This document shows, piece after piece, positions 62,842 to 64,000 of a stretch of 64,000 nt of DNA. Made by a program: the position numbers and the translations under genes. Location of the stretch: positions 1,662,622 to 1,726,621 of the forward strand of contig SCFE01000009.1 in NCBI GenBank assembly GCA_004352715.1. Direction: 5' to 3'. Numbering within the stretch: position 1 is the stretch's first letter; every line of letters starts with the position of its first letter. The DNA is from Hofstenia miamia. Its lineage: Eukaryota > Xenacoelomorpha > Acoela. The notes below the pieces were generated by a model. That model saw nothing but the letters and a program-made list of their open reading frames with translations, was not told the DNA's origin and searched no databases.

Positions 62842-63272
62842 CGCATGGACGCGTTTACATCTGTTCCTCCTGTTGATTTCATTTGACGATTTCAATATTG
62901 AAAGCTCCTGTTTAAGTTTGTATGGTTAATAATTCTATAAAATTTATATTTACTCTATTTTTGTTTTTTATATTTTAAGCAAAACAATAAATAGTCCATC
63001 CTCAACCTCAGAGGAGCACCCAGAGGGGGGGGAACTGGGGGAACTTAATAAAAGAATATAAAAGCTTACTATGAGACCATGTGACCCTGTAAATATAAAC
63101 ATTGGATGAGAAATATTTTCCAAATAAGCATGATAAAAGTTGAAAATAAAAATATAAAAAAATATAAAATTATTTATCATTATTATTAAATGATTAAGAT
63201 ATAGCAAATATTAAAAACTTTGACATCGAAATTATTATTTTTGACAATGATGAGTAGAACGAGTTTGTATGT
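62842..63272. other. Intergenic with a short G-rich patch
   Basis: It holds a G-run (about 63023-63042) among otherwise AT-rich DNA. The minus-strand frame here is low complexity and not supported. Confidence 0.45.
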
Positions 63273-63947
63273 ATGCATTTTATTCAAATGCCAAAAATTT
63301 TACCAAAAAAATATGTGATTATTCAATTTAACCAGAGTTTTATATCGATTATAGAAATATTTATCATTCTCTCTGTAGTTTTCTATTTGGATAGTTGGTT
63401 GTTAGTCATGGCGTCATGTGTGAAATCTAAAAATGTATTATTCGAAGTACGTGGGTCAGCATACAATTGTATTTATTATATCAAGGAGGTGTTGATTTTA
63501 ATCGACAAAAAACTTTATATTCTAACAGTGCGTCATTCAAAAGAAGTGTTTGACTGTCTCCCGTGCCATATACAAAAATCTTTTAACTGGTACGAACGTA
63601 ACTTCCATCATATCGCGTTTACAGAGGGAAACCTCACAAGTGAACAAATGATTGAATTCATCGCTTCACTAAATCTATCAACTCGAAAGAATACAATGTT
63701 TTGGGGATGTGATGCTATGAACTGTGAATTTCTTAGTTGTATAATCTCCCAGCCAGTAGCGAATTTATTAAATTTTGGATATCAATACCCGCAGAACACG
63801 TTGGATTCCATCAAATGTATAAAAGACTATTATAGATTTGTACACCAAATGAAGACTCGTGGTATATTTGCTGATATTACTAGTAAATGTAAATTTAAAA
63901 AATTCGTTGTAAAGCCTTTACCATATAGTGAAATACAGAGCAGATGA
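63273..63947 (+). CDS. Unassigned single-exon protein
   Basis: An uninterrupted frame of 224 codons is the longest clean ORF outside the transposon relics. The first 45 residues are hydrophobic (FISIIEIFIILSVVFYLDSW) and could be a membrane anchor. Alternatively translation starts at the second ATG (63408, gtcATGG, good context), giving 179 residues without it. The remainder is a mixed alpha/beta-like sequence with several cysteines (FDCLPCH, FWGCDAMNCEFLSC) and a basic C-terminus. I do not recognise a family. The position next to LINE relics means it could be a transposon-associated or captured gene, or a real host gene with a short coding exon. No clear splice signals or polyadenylation signal were seen before the window end. 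Confidence 0.45.
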   Translation: MHFIQMPKILPKKYVIIQFNQSFISIIEIFIILSVVFYLDSWLLVMASCVKSKNVLFEVRGSAYNCIYYIKEVLILIDKKLYILTVRHSKEVFDCLPCHIQKSFNWYERNFHHIAFTEGNLTSEQMIEFIASLNLSTRKNTMFWGCDAMNCEFLSCIISQPVANLLNFGYQYPQNTLDSIKCIKDYYRFVHQMKTRGIFADITSKCKFKKFVVKPLPYSEIQSR

Positions 63948-64000
63948 ATTATTTTTTTACTATTTTTCTTAAACTCTGATTTATTTATTACCATGTTTTA

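Overview
The window is a strongly AT-rich piece of an animal genome. Two intron-containing genes can be assembled exon by exon on the + strand. One is a ciliary dynein intermediate chain (DNAI3/WDR63). The other is a divergent HPS4-like BLOC-3 subunit. A third, partial + strand gene near the left end encodes LDL-receptor class A modules. Nothing suggests a prokaryote: introns are GT-AG, intron lengths run from tens of bases to several kb, and most intergenic DNA is decayed transposons and (AT)n or (ATT)n repeats. A motile-cilium gene, LDL-A modules, CR1-like, R4-like, Penelope-like, Ty3/gypsy and Tc1/mariner elements, and a repeat I recall from many marine animals fit a marine invertebrate. 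The exact lineage cannot be fixed. A fast-evolving, spliced-leader-using group such as tunicates is a guess only.

Layout. 0-1.7 kb: a decayed + strand LINE with an (ATT)n tail. 2.8-4.0 kb: the LDL-A exon, broken by two frame changes. 4.3-6.6 kb: a three-level nest, with a minus-strand LINE split by a plus-strand LINE whose (ATT)n tail holds a minus-strand R4/Dong-like element. 8.5-24.0 kb: the complete 19-exon DNAI3 gene (923 residues, every exon phase compatible), with MITEs and an 87-bp tandem duplication in its introns. 25-41 kb: a transposon graveyard containing a minus-strand LINE, a transposase-like remnant between two related direct repeats, a 1.05-kb element with subterminal 15-bp repeats, a Tc1/mariner remnant, a Penelope-like element, a Ty3/gypsy remnant and a non-LTR element with an RLE-type endonuclease. 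41.7-59.7 kb: the HPS4-like gene, 13 recognised exons, one probably missing. 60.4-62.8 kb: two degraded CR1-like endonuclease segments. 63.3-63.9 kb: an unassigned single-exon ORF.

DNAI3 acts in inner dynein arms of motile cilia. HPS4 with HPS1 forms a Rab guanine nucleotide exchange factor for lysosome-related organelles. The two are unrelated neighbours. In both, a splice acceptor lies 1 to 3 bases before the start codon, which hints at spliced-leader trans-splicing.

Assembly quality affects interpretation. Two single-N joins carry the same sequence on both sides and look like unmerged contig overlaps, and a 165-N gap sits in an (AT)n tract inside the HPS4-like gene. I found no convincing new biological system. 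The most unusual structures are the 15-bp subterminal-repeat element at 30.4-31.5 kb, the nested LINE/LINE/R4 insertion and the unassigned ORF at the right end.
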